DNA of 64,000 bases from Mycolicibacterium helvum (GCF_010731895.1 NZ_AP022596.1:4278001-4342000), one strand, 5' to 3'; counted from the stretch's first letter, positions 17,739-27,680 are shown. Translations and numbers: made by a program. Notes: generated from the letters alone by a model not told the origin.

Positions 17739-18835
17739 AGAACACGATCGACACGCAGGAGGCGGCCGCCAGGCTGGCTCGTTGGTTGACGTCCAGGACC
17801 GGCGGCGCACAACCGGTACGGGTGACCGATCTCGTGGTCCCGGAGTCGGCGGGTATGTCCAACGAAACCGTGCTGTTCACTGCCGAATGGCCGGAAGACG
17901 GACAGGACCGCCGCAGTGCCCTGGTGGCACGGGTACAGCCCGACGGACCCGGGGTTTTCCCGGCCTACGACCTCAGCAAGGAAGCCAGGGTGCTGCAGGC
18001 GCTCGGATCGCACACCGATGTCCCGGTACCCACGGTCCACTTCTATGAGCAGGCCCCGGATGTCTTCGGTTCACCATTTCTGGTGATGGAACGGGTCGAC
18101 GGGCAGGTGCCGTCCGACGACCCGCCCTTCACGGCCGGGGGATGGGTGCTGGATCTCACGGCAAGTCAACGGAAAAAGATGTGGCACAACAGCATTGACG
18201 TGTTAGGCAGCATCCATGCCGTCGACTGGCAGGCGTTGGGCCTGCAATTCCTGGATGACGCCGATGACGCCGTCCGCCGGCAGATCGACGACTGGCGAGG
18301 CACCTTCGCTTGGGCGGCCGAAGGTGAGGCCAACCCGACGATCGAACACGCACTGGAATGGCTCGCCGACCACGTCCCCACCCCGGCTGGGCCCAAGGTG
18401 CTCAACTGGGGCGACGCTCGGGTCGGGAACATCATCTTCGCCGCGGACCTGACGCCGGCCGCGGTTCTCGACTGGGAGATGGTCACCGTCGCCCCGCGCG
18501 AGGTCGACCTGGGGTGGTGGCTGTTCCTGATGCGCCATCACACCGACGGGATCGGATTGCCACTGCCGGAAGGCATCCCGACACGCGCGGAGACGGTGGC
18601 CCACTACCAAGCCGGCACCGGCTTCACCCCGGCCGATCTGGACTATTACGAAGTGCTGGCTGCGACGAAACTGTCGATCATCATGGTGCGCGCCGCGCAC
18701 ATGATGATCGCAATGGGCCTGCTGCCGCAGGACTCGCCGATGGCCTTGAGTAACCCGGCGAGCCAACTTCTGGCCCAACTCCTCGAGTTGCCCGCCCCGA
18801 ACGGACTGTCCACCTCCTTCATCGGCAATAGGTGA
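17729..18835 (+). CDS. Phosphotransferase (APH/ACAD11-type kinase fold), copy 1
   Basis: 368 residues. The kinase-like N-lobe (VPESAGMSNETVLF, ...SKEARVLQALGSH...) and C-lobe are as in the aminoglycoside phosphotransferase-like family found in mycobacteria and in ACAD10/ACAD11. The catalytic loop reads LNWGDARVGNIIF (Trp where His is usual, catalytic Asp and Asn kept) and the metal-binding motif is VLDWEM. ACAD11-type domains phosphorylate 4-hydroxyacyl-CoAs, so a hydroxylated lipid is a reasonable substrate guess, not antibiotic resistance. ATG 17729 overlaps the preceding gene and its stop overlaps the AveC-like gene (GTGA). A close paralogue is at 33308-34441. Confidence 0.86.
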   Translation: MALKNTIDTQEAAARLARWLTSRTGGAQPVRVTDLVVPESAGMSNETVLFTAEWPEDGQDRRSALVARVQPDGPGVFPAYDLSKEARVLQALGSHTDVPVPTVHFYEQAPDVFGSPFLVMERVDGQVPSDDPPFTAGGWVLDLTASQRKKMWHNSIDVLGSIHAVDWQALGLQFLDDADDAVRRQIDDWRGTFAWAAEGEANPTIEHALEWLADHVPTPAGPKVLNWGDARVGNIIFAADLTPAAVLDWEMVTVAPREVDLGWWLFLMRHHTDGIGLPLPEGIPTRAETVAHYQAGTGFTPADLDYYEVLAATKLSIIMVRAAHMMIAMGLLPQDSPMALSNPASQLLAQLLELPAPNGLSTSFIGNR

Positions 18836-19824
18836 CCATGAGCACGAGACATTCCGCACCACATGTGGCGTCGCCGGAGCCCGGTGCCTCCGCTGCCTCC
18901 GGGCGAGGTGGCAGTGTGTCGATGTGGGCAGTTCTGGGGGTCGCATGGATCCTGTTCGTCGGGCAGGCATGGACCCGCTGGATCACCTCAGACAGTCAGT
19001 TCACCCCCGCGCCGATCCACGGTCCCGACACCTTTTCCGGCACCGCCCTGTTGATCCTGCGGGTCATCGAGGTGCTGAGCCTGCTCATTGCGGCGGCCAC
19101 CATCTGGACGTTCCTGATTCGCCCGTTGCGGCGTGAAGGACGTCTGACTCTTGACGGCATGATCGTCATCGGGTCGCTTCTCGCATCGGGGATCGACCCG
19201 CTGATCAACTACTTCCATTACACGTTCGCCTGGAACGCTCACGCGCTGAATGCTGGTTCCTGGCTGGCGTTCTTCCCGCTTCACCAGGGGCCGACCCGCT
19301 ACGCCGAGGGCCTCGCCTGGTTCGTCCCGCAATACCTGTACTTGGGGATCGGACTGGCGGCCATCGAGTGCAGGATCATCCTCGCGCTGCGACGCCGTCA
19401 TCCCGGAATCGCCAACATTCGATCGTTCAGCATCGCGTTCGTGGCGATTCTGTTCGTAGACATCGTCATCGAGCAACTGTTCTTGCGTACCCAGGTGTAT
19501 GCGTTCCCGCGCACCTGGGAGGCATTCACCGTATTCGCCGGCACTCCCTACCAATTCCCCGTCTACGAGAGCGTGTTCGTCGCCGCGTACGCGGCGGGTT
19601 TCACGTACCTGAGAATGTCGGCCCATGACAGCCCGGACGGGCTGCCATGGCTGCACCGAGGGATTCAGCGGTGGTCGCCGCGGCTGCACACGGCCGTCAA
19701 ACTTCTCGCCGTCATCGGCTTCTGCGCGGTGTGGGCCGCGCTGAGCTACTTCCTCCCGTGGAGCTGGATGTCGGTGAACCCGGACTCGATCATCTCCCCG
19801 CCCAGTTTCATGATGCCCGGCTGA
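18832..19824 (+). CDS. AveC-like (spirocyclase family) multi-pass membrane protein
   Basis: 330 residues with about seven membrane helices. The motifs WILFVGQAWTRWITSD, SGIDPLINYFHYTFAWNAHA, GSWLAFFPLHQGP and YAEGLAWFVPQYL match what I recall of mycobacterial AveC-like proteins; AveC itself forms the spiroketal of avermectin. Start is GTG 18832 overlapping the kinase stop, or ATG 18838. The reaction in mycobacteria is unknown, but it is presumably a membrane enzyme acting on a hydrophobic polyketide, lipid or isoprenoid. It stands between the kinase and the flavoprotein genes in the same run. Confidence 0.65.
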   Translation: MTMSTRHSAPHVASPEPGASAASGRGGSVSMWAVLGVAWILFVGQAWTRWITSDSQFTPAPIHGPDTFSGTALLILRVIEVLSLLIAAATIWTFLIRPLRREGRLTLDGMIVIGSLLASGIDPLINYFHYTFAWNAHALNAGSWLAFFPLHQGPTRYAEGLAWFVPQYLYLGIGLAAIECRIILALRRRHPGIANIRSFSIAFVAILFVDIVIEQLFLRTQVYAFPRTWEAFTVFAGTPYQFPVYESVFVAAYAAGFTYLRMSAHDSPDGLPWLHRGIQRWSPRLHTAVKLLAVIGFCAVWAALSYFLPWSWMSVNPDSIISPPSFMMPG

Positions 19825-19882
19825 CCGACGTATCCCCTGCAGTTCCATCACCAGCCGTCCAAGCCCGACCGACCCTACGAAA

Positions 19883-21505
19883 GTGATCTGCACAGTGGCT
19901 GCACCCTCAAGGCAAACTCAATCCCCGCCCCGCGAAGCCGATTTCGTCATCATCGGCGCCGGCCACAACGGCCTGACGGCGGGCTGCTATCTGGCCAAGG
20001 CGGGCCACTCGGTGGCCGTGATCGAGGCGTCTCCGACCGTCGGGGGCATGACCTCGACCAATGCCACTCTGCCCGAAGCGCCGGGACACCTGTTCAACGA
20101 AGGGGCAATTCAGCTCACCGGGATTTTCCGGCTCTCCGGTGTCGCGGAAGAACTCGAACTGCACAAGTACGGCCTACGGCAGATCTCGGTCGATCCCGCA
20201 CACGTGCAGCTCTCGCCCGACGGTAGTTCGCTGGCGATCTGGAAGGATGCCAGTCGAACCGCCGACGAGTTGCGTCGGTTCTCGCCGAAAGACGCCCGCG
20301 TCTGGCTCGACCTCGCCAATGCCCTTGATCCGGCCATGGACGTCGTCGTCGCCTATATGAAGTCCCATCCACTGCGACCGTGGAACGCCGAAATGGGCAA
20401 AGCGGTCGCCCGTGCGGCCCGCCATCCGAAGCGGTTGTGGTCGTTGCGGCAGATGGCCACGGCATCGCACACCGAGTTCCTGGAAGAGAACTTCGAATCC
20501 GAGCTGCCGAAGGGAGCGCTGGCCGCCATGGCCGCGTTCTCGCAGATGCGCCTCGATATGACCGCCTGGGCGATGATCTATCTCGGCGTCGTGCAGAAGG
20601 TCGCCAACGCCATGCCGGTAGGTGGCACTGGAGCTTTGCCCGCGGCGCTTCATCGCTGCCTGCTCGCACACGGCGGGACGGTTCACACCGACTGCCGCGT
20701 CAGCGAATTGGTCATGAGCCAAGACCGCGTCACCGGCGTACAGCTCGAGAGCGGCCAGGTGATCAAGGCGCGCAAAGCCGTCATCACCACGTGCAATCCC
20801 GTCGTGACCCTCAATGAGCTGCTACCGGCAGGGGTGCTCGATTCCAGGTTGTCCGCGCGAGCCCGCGACATTCCGATCCGCAAGACACATGCGACATCGC
20901 TGAAGATCAACGTCGCGATCGACGGCGAGGTGTCGATGCAACGCCACGAGAAGTGGCGAGGCGACGGACTGGACCTGCGCAAGTACCTGATCGCTTGGCA
21001 CACGTTGAAAGAGCAGGACGCGGGCTGGAATTCATTGGTGCGAGGGGAGTGGCCCGACCCCGTGCCCGTCAGTTGCGCGATCATCCCGTCGGCTGTCGAT
21101 CCCACGCAGGCGCCCCCCGGACGGAGCAATCTGTGGCTGTGGTCCGGCGTTATCCCGGTGACGCCCGCTGAGCCGTGGGAAGACGTGCGCGACAAGATCG
21201 GCGACTCGGTGCTGCGCGACAGCGCGCTCTACTACGAGGGTCTCGACAACCTCGAGATCGGTCGCACAGTACTTGGCGGGCCCGACATCGAGGGCCGCTT
21301 CAACGCGCCCGCAGGCAACGTCTACCACGTCGACCCGCTGATCACCCGCTTCGGACCCCTCAAGCCCGCGGCCGGTTTCGGCGGCTACCGAACCCCCGTG
21401 CCAGGGCTCTACCTCAGCGGGGCCGGAACTCATCCGGTCGGCGGTGTGTGCGCACTGCCGGGAAAGCTGGCCGCGCAAACGGTTCTGCGCGATACGACGG
21501 GCTAG
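19883..21505 (+). CDS. FAD-dependent phytoene-dehydrogenase-like oxidoreductase
   Basis: 540 residues. The FAD-binding Rossmann motif IIGAGHNGLTAGCYLA is at ~24-40, followed by EASPTVGGMTS; the C-terminal FAD motif is GLYLSGAGTHPVGGVCALPG. This is the CrtI/PDRE2-type family that desaturates or isomerises isoprenoids and retinoids, with substrate unknown here. GTG 19883 is used; GTG 19895 is an alternative. It lies 59 bases after the AveC-like gene and ~150 bases before yrbE, completing an enzyme set in front of the mce operon. Confidence 0.88.
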   Translation: MICTVAAPSRQTQSPPREADFVIIGAGHNGLTAGCYLAKAGHSVAVIEASPTVGGMTSTNATLPEAPGHLFNEGAIQLTGIFRLSGVAEELELHKYGLRQISVDPAHVQLSPDGSSLAIWKDASRTADELRRFSPKDARVWLDLANALDPAMDVVVAYMKSHPLRPWNAEMGKAVARAARHPKRLWSLRQMATASHTEFLEENFESELPKGALAAMAAFSQMRLDMTAWAMIYLGVVQKVANAMPVGGTGALPAALHRCLLAHGGTVHTDCRVSELVMSQDRVTGVQLESGQVIKARKAVITTCNPVVTLNELLPAGVLDSRLSARARDIPIRKTHATSLKINVAIDGEVSMQRHEKWRGDGLDLRKYLIAWHTLKEQDAGWNSLVRGEWPDPVPVSCAIIPSAVDPTQAPPGRSNLWLWSGVIPVTPAEPWEDVRDKIGDSVLRDSALYYEGLDNLEIGRTVLGGPDIEGRFNAPAGNVYHVDPLITRFGPLKPAAGFGGYRTPVPGLYLSGAGTHPVGGVCALPGKLAAQTVLRDTTG

Positions 21506-21659
21506 CCGGAGAATCGATGAGGAGCGCATCAGCACGGCCGGTGACTCGGGCGCCGTCTTGGACGTCACCATGCTGTCGGATGTCGAGCAGCGCGGCACTC
21601 TGTTCAGCGAATTTACGCACCGTTAGAAAATTGATCCGTACTCCGCGAAAGGGACGTTT

Positions 21660-22631
21660 GTGACACGTCGCCTGGAGGCCGAATTGACTGAATTGACCAC
21701 GCCGGACGGCTGTGGTGGCGTCGTGAGGACTGCTGAGAATCCGGAACGCCCCGCAACCAGTCCGGTCGCCGGCGCTCGCGAAAGGTCCCCGCACGGCGCG
21801 GGGAACCCGACTGCCGGCGCTGTGATCGGCAAGGCGGGGCGACGGATTGTCGACATCCCGGTGCGCAGTGCGGGAACGACGGGCCGCGGTGTTCTGCTCG
21901 CAGCCGCGGTGTTGCGCTACGCGGTGATCGACACCCTCACCCTGCGGCTGCCGTTCGGCGAACTCATCATTCAGGCCTGGACCTTGTTGAAGGTGACCGC
22001 CTTGCCGGCGGTGTTGATGGCGATTCCGTTCGGCGCGATGGTGGCGGTGCAACTTTCGGGTCTGGTGAACGAGGTGGGGGCCAATTCCCTGGTCGGGTCG
22101 GCGACGGGTGTCGCGGTGTTGCGGCAGGGAGCGCCGGTGACGGCCGGGTTATTGATGGGTGGTGCGGCCGCTTCGGCGATTGCGTCGGACTTCGGTGCTC
22201 GTGCGATTCGGGAGGAACTCGACGCGTTGCGCACGTTGGGAATTGATCCAGTGCGACGACTGGTCGTGCCGCGCTTCCTGGCGTTGCAGTTGATCACGCC
22301 GATCCTGGTGGTGATCGTCATTGCGATGGGGGTGGGTGCGGCGTTCGTGATCGCCACGGTGGTCAACGGTGTCACGCCGGGTAGTTTCTGGTTGTCCTTC
22401 GGTTCGTTCGCGAAGATGGTGGATGTCTGGTTCACCATGGGTAAGGGATTCTGCTTCGCCGCGATCGTCGCGGTCATCTCCTGTCAACGTGGCATGGAAG
22501 CCAAGGGCGGTCCGCGGGGAGTCGCCGATGCGGTCAACGCGTCGGTGGTCCTCAACGTCTTGTTGATCGTGGCGGTCAATCTGGCGCTCACCCAACTGCA
22601 AACGATGTTCTTCCCGATGGCGGTGGCATAG
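21660..22631 (+). CDS. yrbEA: YrbEA (MlaE-type) permease subunit of Mce transporter
   Basis: 323 residues. After a ~60-residue hydrophilic N-terminal extension the MlaE fold appears, with six membrane helices and signatures MAIPFGAMVAVQLSGLVNEVGA, GPVTAG-like APVTAGLLMGGAAASAIASD and the EELDALRTLGIDPVRRLVVPR loop that contacts the ATPase (MceG, not in this window). Pairs with YrbEB to make the inner-membrane channel of an Mce lipid importer. GTG 21660; its stop overlaps the YrbEB start by one base. Confidence 0.94.
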   Translation: MTRRLEAELTELTTPDGCGGVVRTAENPERPATSPVAGARERSPHGAGNPTAGAVIGKAGRRIVDIPVRSAGTTGRGVLLAAAVLRYAVIDTLTLRLPFGELIIQAWTLLKVTALPAVLMAIPFGAMVAVQLSGLVNEVGANSLVGSATGVAVLRQGAPVTAGLLMGGAAASAIASDFGARAIREELDALRTLGIDPVRRLVVPRFLALQLITPILVVIVIAMGVGAAFVIATVVNGVTPGSFWLSFGSFAKMVDVWFTMGKGFCFAAIVAVISCQRGMEAKGGPRGVADAVNASVVLNVLLIVAVNLALTQLQTMFFPMAVA

Positions 22632-23503
22632 TGGCGGCCCCGGCGACGCACCGTGCTTCCGTCCCGTCGGCCTTGTTCGGGTTCTGGCGCTACACGGGCA
22701 GAAGTGTGCAGAGTCCATTGGTGTCAGCGGGACAATGGGTGACATTCATCGCGCAGACGGTGTGGTTGCTGCCTATCACGATCCGTCGCTACCGGCGCGA
22801 AACCCTTCAGGTGATGAACAATCTGGCCTGGGGGCGAGGGTCGGTCATCGTTGACGGCGGCGTGATCAGCGTGCTCGCCATCCTCGGTGTCACCGTCGGG
22901 GCCATTGTCGCCATCGAGGCTTTCGCGACGTTGAACCTCATCGGGCTGGGAGCGCTGGCCGGGGTCATCGGTGGCTGGGGAAACGTTCGGGAGATGGCGC
23001 CGTTGGTGGCCGGCGTGGCGTTCGCCTCGCAGGCGGGGTGTCGGATGACCGCCGAGATCGGTTCGATGCGCATTGCCGAGGAGATCGATGCGGTCGAGGC
23101 GATGGGTCTGCGGTCGGTGCCCTACGTGGTGGGGACCCGGGTCATCGGCGGGTTGATGTGTGTCATACCGGGTTTCCTGTTGGCCCTGAGCGTCAGCTTC
23201 GTGTCCTGCGACATCATCATTCGCGTCTTCTACGGTCAGCCGGGCGGTACGTACCAGCACTACTTCGTTGAGTTTCTCACCCCGGCTGATATCGCCGCGT
23301 CGCTGTTGAAGGCCGTGGTGTACTGCACGGCCGTGACGTTGATCCATTGCTACTACGGGTTTTTCGCCTCCGGCGGTCCGGTGGGGGTGGGCCAAGCCTC
23401 CGGGCGGGCCATCCGTTCGAGTTTGGTGACGATCATGGTTCTGGATCTTGCGACCACCATCATGCTGTGGGGTTTGCGTCCGCAGTTCGTGTTCAAAGGT
23501 TAA
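22631..23503 (+). CDS. yrbEB: YrbEB (MlaE-type) permease subunit of Mce transporter
   Basis: 290 residues, six membrane helices. Family features: GAIVAIEAFATLNLIGLGALAG, APLVAGVAFASQAGCRMTAEIGSM and EEIDAVEAMGLRSVPYVVGTR, the coupling loop for the ATPase. It forms a heterodimer with YrbEA. Start GTG 22631 overlaps the previous stop. Ten bases separate it from the probable TTG start of mceA. Confidence 0.94.
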   Translation: MAAPATHRASVPSALFGFWRYTGRSVQSPLVSAGQWVTFIAQTVWLLPITIRRYRRETLQVMNNLAWGRGSVIVDGGVISVLAILGVTVGAIVAIEAFATLNLIGLGALAGVIGGWGNVREMAPLVAGVAFASQAGCRMTAEIGSMRIAEEIDAVEAMGLRSVPYVVGTRVIGGLMCVIPGFLLALSVSFVSCDIIIRVFYGQPGGTYQHYFVEFLTPADIAASLLKAVVYCTAVTLIHCYYGFFASGGPVGVGQASGRAIRSSLVTIMVLDLATTIMLWGLRPQFVFKG

Positions 23504-23513
23504 GGGGCCCACT

Positions 23514-24602
23514 TTGTTGTTTCGTATGTCGGCAGACGCCGAGAGGCGAAGGTTGACGATCATCGGCCTGGTAATGCTGCTGTGCGCCGGCGTAGTTGGC
23601 GTCCTTCTGGTGTTCAACCCGTTTGACCAGCGCGACGCGGATCGGATCTCGGTGGTGTTGGAGCTGCCGTACGTCGGGCAGGGAATCGCCGCGGGCTCGC
23701 CGCTGGTGTTGCATGGTGTGACGGTTGGCAAGGTCACCGAGGTGTCGAGTCTGCCCAGCGGCACTGTGCGGCTCAACGCTTATCTGGAGTCGGCCCCGGC
23801 TGCGGATCTGACCGACACGGTTGGTGTCGACTTCCGGCCGGCGAACTATTTCGGTGTGACGGCTGTCAATCTGGTGGCGGCTCAGGGTGGCCAGCGGTTG
23901 CGTGACGGCGCGCAGATCACCACGGTTCCGGTAGGCAATTTCACCCTGCAGGCATTGCTGTCGCGAATGGGCGAGATCACCAACGGCGTCGTGACACCGC
24001 AGCTGGTGGACGTGATGAACCGGGCCACGCGCTATACCGATGGCCTGAACCCGTTGATCGAGTCGATGGTCACCGCGGCGGAGTCGGTGACCGCGGTACA
24101 GACGGTCAGCACCGAGCGGCTGCTGCGTAACGCCACCGGAATCAGCGTCGCCTTCCCGGGATTCGCCGACGCAGCCACCGCCGCCGGCTACGGCTTCAAC
24201 CAGGAGTCGGGCTTCGTCACCTTCAACGTCTCCGGTCAGGACGCACTGCCTGGGCAGGATGTTGTTGCCGTTCCCGGCCAGCAGCAAACCGAGCAATACT
24301 GGCAGCAACACTCGAAAGCGACGCTGAACGTGATCGCGAACTCGTTGTTCGGTGCGATCGGAAAGTTGTTGTCTTCCCATCCCAGTGATCTGTTGCCGGT
24401 GGTCAACGCGGTGCAGTCGATCACCGATACGGTGCCGGGACTGATTGCGCCGGTGGGGCTCAACGAGATGGTGGTGGAGCTGCGGACGCGTTTCGAGAAG
24501 CTGTATGCCGGTTCACCGGAGCAGCGGGCGTTGCAGGTGCACATCGTGCTCGACCAGATTCCTGGTGTGCAGGCTGCGGTCAATGCGGTGGGGGGACCGT
24601 GA
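23514..24602 (+). CDS. mceA: MceA-type substrate-binding protein
   Basis: 362 residues from TTG 23514, which has AAGGGG six bases upstream; ATG 23526 is an alternative but lies 18 bases away. One N-terminal membrane helix (~residues 16-36) is followed by the MCE/MlaD domain (LELPYVGQGIAAGSPLVLHGVTVGKV...) at ~45-120 and a long helical region. MceA-F proteins form a heterohexameric tunnel carrying lipid through the periplasm to YrbE. First of six mce genes. Confidence 0.92.
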   Translation: MLFRMSADAERRRLTIIGLVMLLCAGVVGVLLVFNPFDQRDADRISVVLELPYVGQGIAAGSPLVLHGVTVGKVTEVSSLPSGTVRLNAYLESAPAADLTDTVGVDFRPANYFGVTAVNLVAAQGGQRLRDGAQITTVPVGNFTLQALLSRMGEITNGVVTPQLVDVMNRATRYTDGLNPLIESMVTAAESVTAVQTVSTERLLRNATGISVAFPGFADAATAAGYGFNQESGFVTFNVSGQDALPGQDVVAVPGQQQTEQYWQQHSKATLNVIANSLFGAIGKLLSSHPSDLLPVVNAVQSITDTVPGLIAPVGLNEMVVELRTRFEKLYAGSPEQRALQVHIVLDQIPGVQAAVNAVGGP

Positions 24603-25606
24603 TCACGCCGCGGGCCGCGTTGTGGCGGTTCATGGTTGCCGCCGCGTTGGCAGGCGTGGTGTTCGTCTTGATCGTCAATGTGCTCCGGCAACCGGTGTCG
24701 GTCGAAACGCGCTCTTACACAGCTGAGTTCACGGATGCATCGGGTTTGCATGCCGACGCCGATGTGCGGGTGCGGGGGGTGCGGGTCGGCAAGGTCACAG
24801 ATATGCGGCTGGTGCGCAGGGCGGGTCAGAGCATCGCCGAGGTGGATCTGAGTGTGGACCGACGTTACGCGATCGTTCCGACGACCCGGTTGGCGATCAA
24901 GTATCAAGCGTTGACCGGTCTGCGGTATCTGAACGTGGCCGATCCTTCCGAGCAGACTTCGGGGGTGAACGTGGTGAGCCGGGTTCCGTTGAGCATGACG
25001 TCGCCGTCGTTCGACATCACGACATTGTTCAACGGTTTGCAACCGGTGCTGGCCACCGTGAGTCCCAGTGATATCGATACCTTCACCGATAACGCAGCGA
25101 ATTTCCTGCAGGGCGATGGTGGCGGTCTCGGGCCGATGCTCGACAGCATCCACACTCTGACCCAGTTCGTAGCCGACCGCCAGCAGGTGATCGCGGCGAT
25201 GATGAGCAATCTCAGTGCCATCGCCGATGAACTGGGCGGTCATTCCAAAGATCTCGTGCAGGTGCTGGAATGGGTGAACCGGCCGATCGATGCTGCGTTG
25301 TCGGTGCTCGACGAGTTCCGTAAGTCCGAGTTGTACGGGCCGGGTTTCACCGCTGCGGCGGTGCGTCTCCTCGAGAATGCTGGGTTCAGCCCGGGTAAGG
25401 CGGATATCGACAAGGGCTTGGATCGGGCGATCACGGTGTTCGATGACTACAGCGACGCTTTCAAGCGGGTGCCGGTGATCTGGGACAACGTGGGGCCTGC
25501 GGCCGAGCCGGATCAGCCGCTGCCGTGTTCGCGGGGCCAAGCGCAACTACCCGACTCGATGGATGTGCTGCTCAACGGACAGCGGGTGATCGTGTGCAAC
25601 CGATGA
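24599..25606 (+). CDS. mceB: MceB-type substrate-binding protein
   Basis: 335 residues with an N-terminal helix (~9-27), MCE domain (SYTAEFTDASGLHADADVRV, RGVRVGKVTDM) and helical C-terminus. Unlike MceA it has the conserved Cys pair near the end (PCSRG...VIVCNR) seen in B-type proteins. GTG 24599 overlaps the mceA stop (GTGA). Component of the same heterohexamer. Confidence 0.92.
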   Translation: MITPRAALWRFMVAAALAGVVFVLIVNVLRQPVSVETRSYTAEFTDASGLHADADVRVRGVRVGKVTDMRLVRRAGQSIAEVDLSVDRRYAIVPTTRLAIKYQALTGLRYLNVADPSEQTSGVNVVSRVPLSMTSPSFDITTLFNGLQPVLATVSPSDIDTFTDNAANFLQGDGGGLGPMLDSIHTLTQFVADRQQVIAAMMSNLSAIADELGGHSKDLVQVLEWVNRPIDAALSVLDEFRKSELYGPGFTAAAVRLLENAGFSPGKADIDKGLDRAITVFDDYSDAFKRVPVIWDNVGPAAEPDQPLPCSRGQAQLPDSMDVLLNGQRVIVCNR

Positions 25607-26565
25607 CGAGGTGGACCAACCCGATGCTGTGGGGTGTGACCGCACTGGTCATGGTCGCCGTGTTGGCGGTCACGGCCGCTGCCGTCTATATCAGCCCACC
25701 CAATCAGCGGACGGTGGTGTTTTACACCGACGACGCGGCCGCGGTCCGTCCTGGTGACAGTGTGCGCATCGCGGGCATCACCGTCGGGAAGGTCGAGGAT
25801 ATGTCGATCGAGCCGAACCAGGTCAAGGTACGTGCGACCGTGGACAAGAGCGCTTTCGTGGGTGATCAGTCCCAGATTCAGGTGCGCATGCTGACCGTCG
25901 TCGGTGGCTACTATGTGAACCTGGTGTCGCTCGGCGACAAACCGTTGGGGCAGAGGCCGATTCCGGTGCAGCGGGTGACGATGCCCTACAACCTGATGAC
26001 GGCACTGGCCGACTCGTCGAAAATTACCGAGCGTGTCGATCCGAGGCCGATTCGTGAGTCGCTCGACCAGATCCAGGCCGGGCTGGCCGGGACCAATGTC
26101 GACACCCTGACCGCGGTCGTCGACGCCGGCACGGCACTGACCGACACCATCGATCGGCAGCGTGGTCAGATCTCCCAGATCCTGGACCTGTCCGACGAAT
26201 ACCTCGAATCGTTGGCCAACTACCGGGGCAAGCTCGCAGAGCTGATCTCCAAGATCTCCATCCTCGAACAGACACTCGTCTTGTACGGCGAGGGCTTCGC
26301 GGCCGCGCTGAAGGGCATGGGGGACATCGGCGATGCGTTCCTGACGCCGTTCGGCAAGTTCTGGGTCAACCACCGTGAGGAGTTCATCCAGAAGGTTCGC
26401 CAGTGGCAGGACCGGGTCCGTCGGTGGGTAGATGACAACAGCCGCATCGTGCCCCGGCTGCGCCGGGTGCGCGACAAGATCGAACGGGTTTTGGACGCTC
26501 AGAACGCCCGTCCCGACCACCTGGCCACTGACTGGTGTATTCCGATTCCGGGGAGTTCCTGCTGA
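25603..26565 (+). CDS. mceC: MceC-type substrate-binding protein
   Basis: 320 residues. Membrane helix ~9-29, MCE domain with VVFYTDDAAAVRPGDSVRIA and GITVGKVEDM, then a predicted coiled-coil helical stretch rich in Asp/Glu/Gln. It ends in a short Cys-containing tail (DWCIPIPGSSC). ATG 25603 overlaps the mceB stop (ATGA). C-type members in some operons have long Pro-rich tails; this one is short. Confidence 0.92.
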   Translation: MTRWTNPMLWGVTALVMVAVLAVTAAAVYISPPNQRTVVFYTDDAAAVRPGDSVRIAGITVGKVEDMSIEPNQVKVRATVDKSAFVGDQSQIQVRMLTVVGGYYVNLVSLGDKPLGQRPIPVQRVTMPYNLMTALADSSKITERVDPRPIRESLDQIQAGLAGTNVDTLTAVVDAGTALTDTIDRQRGQISQILDLSDEYLESLANYRGKLAELISKISILEQTLVLYGEGFAAALKGMGDIGDAFLTPFGKFWVNHREEFIQKVRQWQDRVRRWVDDNSRIVPRLRRVRDKIERVLDAQNARPDHLATDWCIPIPGSSC

Positions 26566-27680
26566 TGATGATCTGGAAGTCCCGAATCTTGCGGGCGGCG
26601 GTGACTGCCGCGGTGGTCGCGTGCGTCGTCGGGGTGAGCTCGTCCTGCGGTCCCGCCGCAGGGCGCCACGATGGCGCGTATTGCGCGTACCTGCCGGACA
26701 CCATCGGCCTGTATGTCGGCAATCCGGTCACCCAGATGGGCTATCCGATCGGGAGGATCACTGCTATCAAGGCCGCTCCCACCCGGGTGCGTGTCGACTT
26801 TTCGGTGACCGAGAACCGTGAGTTGCCCGGTGATGTCAGGGCGGTCATCCGCTCGCCCTCGATCCTGGCCGACCGGTCCCTGGAGCTGGTGGGCAACTAT
26901 GCCGGGGGCCCGCAACTGGTCGCCGGTGGGTGCATCCCGCTGGACCGATCCATGTCACCCAAGTCGCTGTCGGAAGTCATCGGCTCGGCGGACACGTTCG
27001 TCAACGCCATCAACTCCGCCGGCTCTAAGAATGTCGCCGACACCATCCGCGGCGTGGATCAGTTGGCGCACAACAATGGTGCGGGAGTGGGCCACCTGCT
27101 GACGGTGTCCTCGGCGCTGCTGAACAGCCCCGACCAGCAGATCAGCGATATCGGCTCGATCATTCAGAACGTCGCAGAACTCACCACGACGCTGACGGAG
27201 ATCCGCGGGCCGCTCAAGGAGATCCTGACGGATGCACCGCACACCACCCCCGATCTAGCGGTGGCCATCGACGGCGGTGCGCGGCTGGCAGGTCCGGATG
27301 GCTACGGGACACTGGGTCCGCTTGTCGAGACGGTTGCCGTACTGGAGTCCCGGCTGGGCGATGAAACGCAGCTCACTCTGGATTCGGTGAGCGCGGCCTT
27401 GCGGAAGACCAGCCCCCACGCCAACGAACTGGCCAGCCTGTTCAACGGGGTGCCCTGGTGGATCAACACCGCGGCAAATCACTTCAACGCCAAGCAGTTC
27501 GGCACCTTCAACATCGCCTATCGACCGCCGTTGTTTCGGGTCCCCACCCACGACGGACTGGCGCTGTGCGGTGCGATGAACGCCTCAATGCCAGGCAGTT
27601 GCGCCGACGTCAACGGTCAACCGTACGCCGTCGACGTGGCGTTACTTCAGTACGTCCTGCAACAAGCGAGCCACCGGTGA
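26565..27680 (+). CDS. mceD: MceD-type substrate-binding protein
   Basis: 371 residues. N-terminal hydrophobic segment to VVGVSSSCGP gives a possible but poor lipobox (Ser at -3), so it may be membrane-anchored instead. MCE domain: DTIGLYVGNPVTQMGYPIGRIT; helical domain; C-terminal Cys residues (LALCGAMNASMPGSCADV). ATG 26565 shares one base with the mceC stop. Confidence 0.9.
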   Translation: MMIWKSRILRAAVTAAVVACVVGVSSSCGPAAGRHDGAYCAYLPDTIGLYVGNPVTQMGYPIGRITAIKAAPTRVRVDFSVTENRELPGDVRAVIRSPSILADRSLELVGNYAGGPQLVAGGCIPLDRSMSPKSLSEVIGSADTFVNAINSAGSKNVADTIRGVDQLAHNNGAGVGHLLTVSSALLNSPDQQISDIGSIIQNVAELTTTLTEIRGPLKEILTDAPHTTPDLAVAIDGGARLAGPDGYGTLGPLVETVAVLESRLGDETQLTLDSVSAALRKTSPHANELASLFNGVPWWINTAANHFNAKQFGTFNIAYRPPLFRVPTHDGLALCGAMNASMPGSCADVNGQPYAVDVALLQYVLQQASHR

